From Plectrocnemia conspersa (Eukaryota; Arthropoda; Insecta; Trichoptera; Polycentropodidae), in NCBI GenBank assembly GCA_009617715.1, contig VTFK01000149.1:1240001-1304000 (forward strand): DNA of 64,000 bases. Direction: 5' to 3'. Of the stretch, positions 63,802 to 64,000 are shown piece after piece. Numbering within the stretch: the first letter of the stretch is position 1; every line of letters starts with the position of its first letter. The notes under the pieces are model-generated. The model made no database searches, had not been told where the DNA came from, and saw only the letters and a program-made list of their open reading frames with translations. A program made the position numbers and the translations under genes.

Positions 63802-64000
63802 GCCAAATAATACAGCTTCTGATTTACATCTGAATCGATCGCTAGCGCTCGTTTCGATGATTTTTTTCGCCTCTATCGTGCCATAAGCACGGTGGGCGGT
63901 TATTATTACACCCTGGACATATGTCAGGGGTCGTCCATTGTTTCCGTCCCGTTCACGGGTTATTTTCGTGGGGTAATTAACTTTATTGGGGTTGTTCGAG

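Larger units (their letters stand above)
47301..64000. other. Gene-poor 16.7 kb, probable first intron
   Basis: No exon could be supported. AT-rich background with CpG-richer islands at about 48770-48910, 49170-49400, 52430-52770, 55840-56100, 58730-59110 and 63380-64000. Transposon relics lie at 50682-51640 and 59395-59560, with smaller repeats noted separately. The islands could be enhancers, alternative first exons or old transposons. Confidence 0.4.

Noticed and set aside
1..64000. CRISPR arrays, operons, ribosome binding sites, riboswitches
   Set aside because: The window is eukaryotic with spliced genes. No regularly spaced direct repeats were seen and prokaryotic signals do not apply.

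Overview
The window is nuclear DNA of an insect. It is strongly AT-rich, every recognised gene but one is split by short GT-AG introns, and it carries a tandem cluster of CYP9-family cytochrome P450s, a family found in arthropods. It also holds many insect-type mobile-element relics: Tc1, mariner, Tigger/pogo, IS630-like, hAT and Harbinger MITEs, and a Jockey/CR1-type LINE. The order of insect cannot be fixed from sequence alone. All gene models were built by hand from reading frames, splice phases and family motifs.

Layout. Position 1-378 is the end of a Tc1 element. Spindly (mitotic dynein adaptor) lies on the minus strand at 802-3675, and Naxe (NAD(P)HX epimerase) on the plus strand at 5842-7137, so the two are divergent. 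Sec8 (exocyst subunit 4, 17 coding exons) is on the minus strand at 8027-14792, convergent with Naxe. Three CYP9-like P450 genes follow, all minus strand and all with the same nine coding exons: A (16510-18785), B (23889-31812, with a 4.1 kb third intron full of transposon relics) and C (34465-37469). Position 37.5-44.4 kb is repeat-rich with no host gene seen. mRpL47 (mitochondrial ribosomal protein uL29m) is on the minus strand at 44497-45369, with its coding sequence in one exon.

At 47.08-47.30 kb a CpG-rich, ATG-free block with an initiator-like start and a consensus splice donor looks like the untranslated first exon of a plus-strand gene. The remaining 16.7 kb holds no exon I can support. 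It is AT-rich sequence with scattered CpG-rich islands and transposons, and reads like a long first intron.

The genes do not form one pathway. Spindly, Naxe, Sec8 and mRpL47 are single-copy housekeeping genes, and the P450 trio is a lineage-specific detoxification-type array. Two points deserve attention. P450 A and C depart from consensus in the oxygen-activating I-helix motif. Four apparent +1 frameshifts break otherwise intact genes (P450 B twice, P450 C once, Sec8 once); three of them sit in A/T homopolymers, which points to consensus errors more than to decay. I found no clearly novel system; the strongest unexplained items are the orphan CpG-rich first exon with its intron islands and a three-copy repeat that carries a TATA box.
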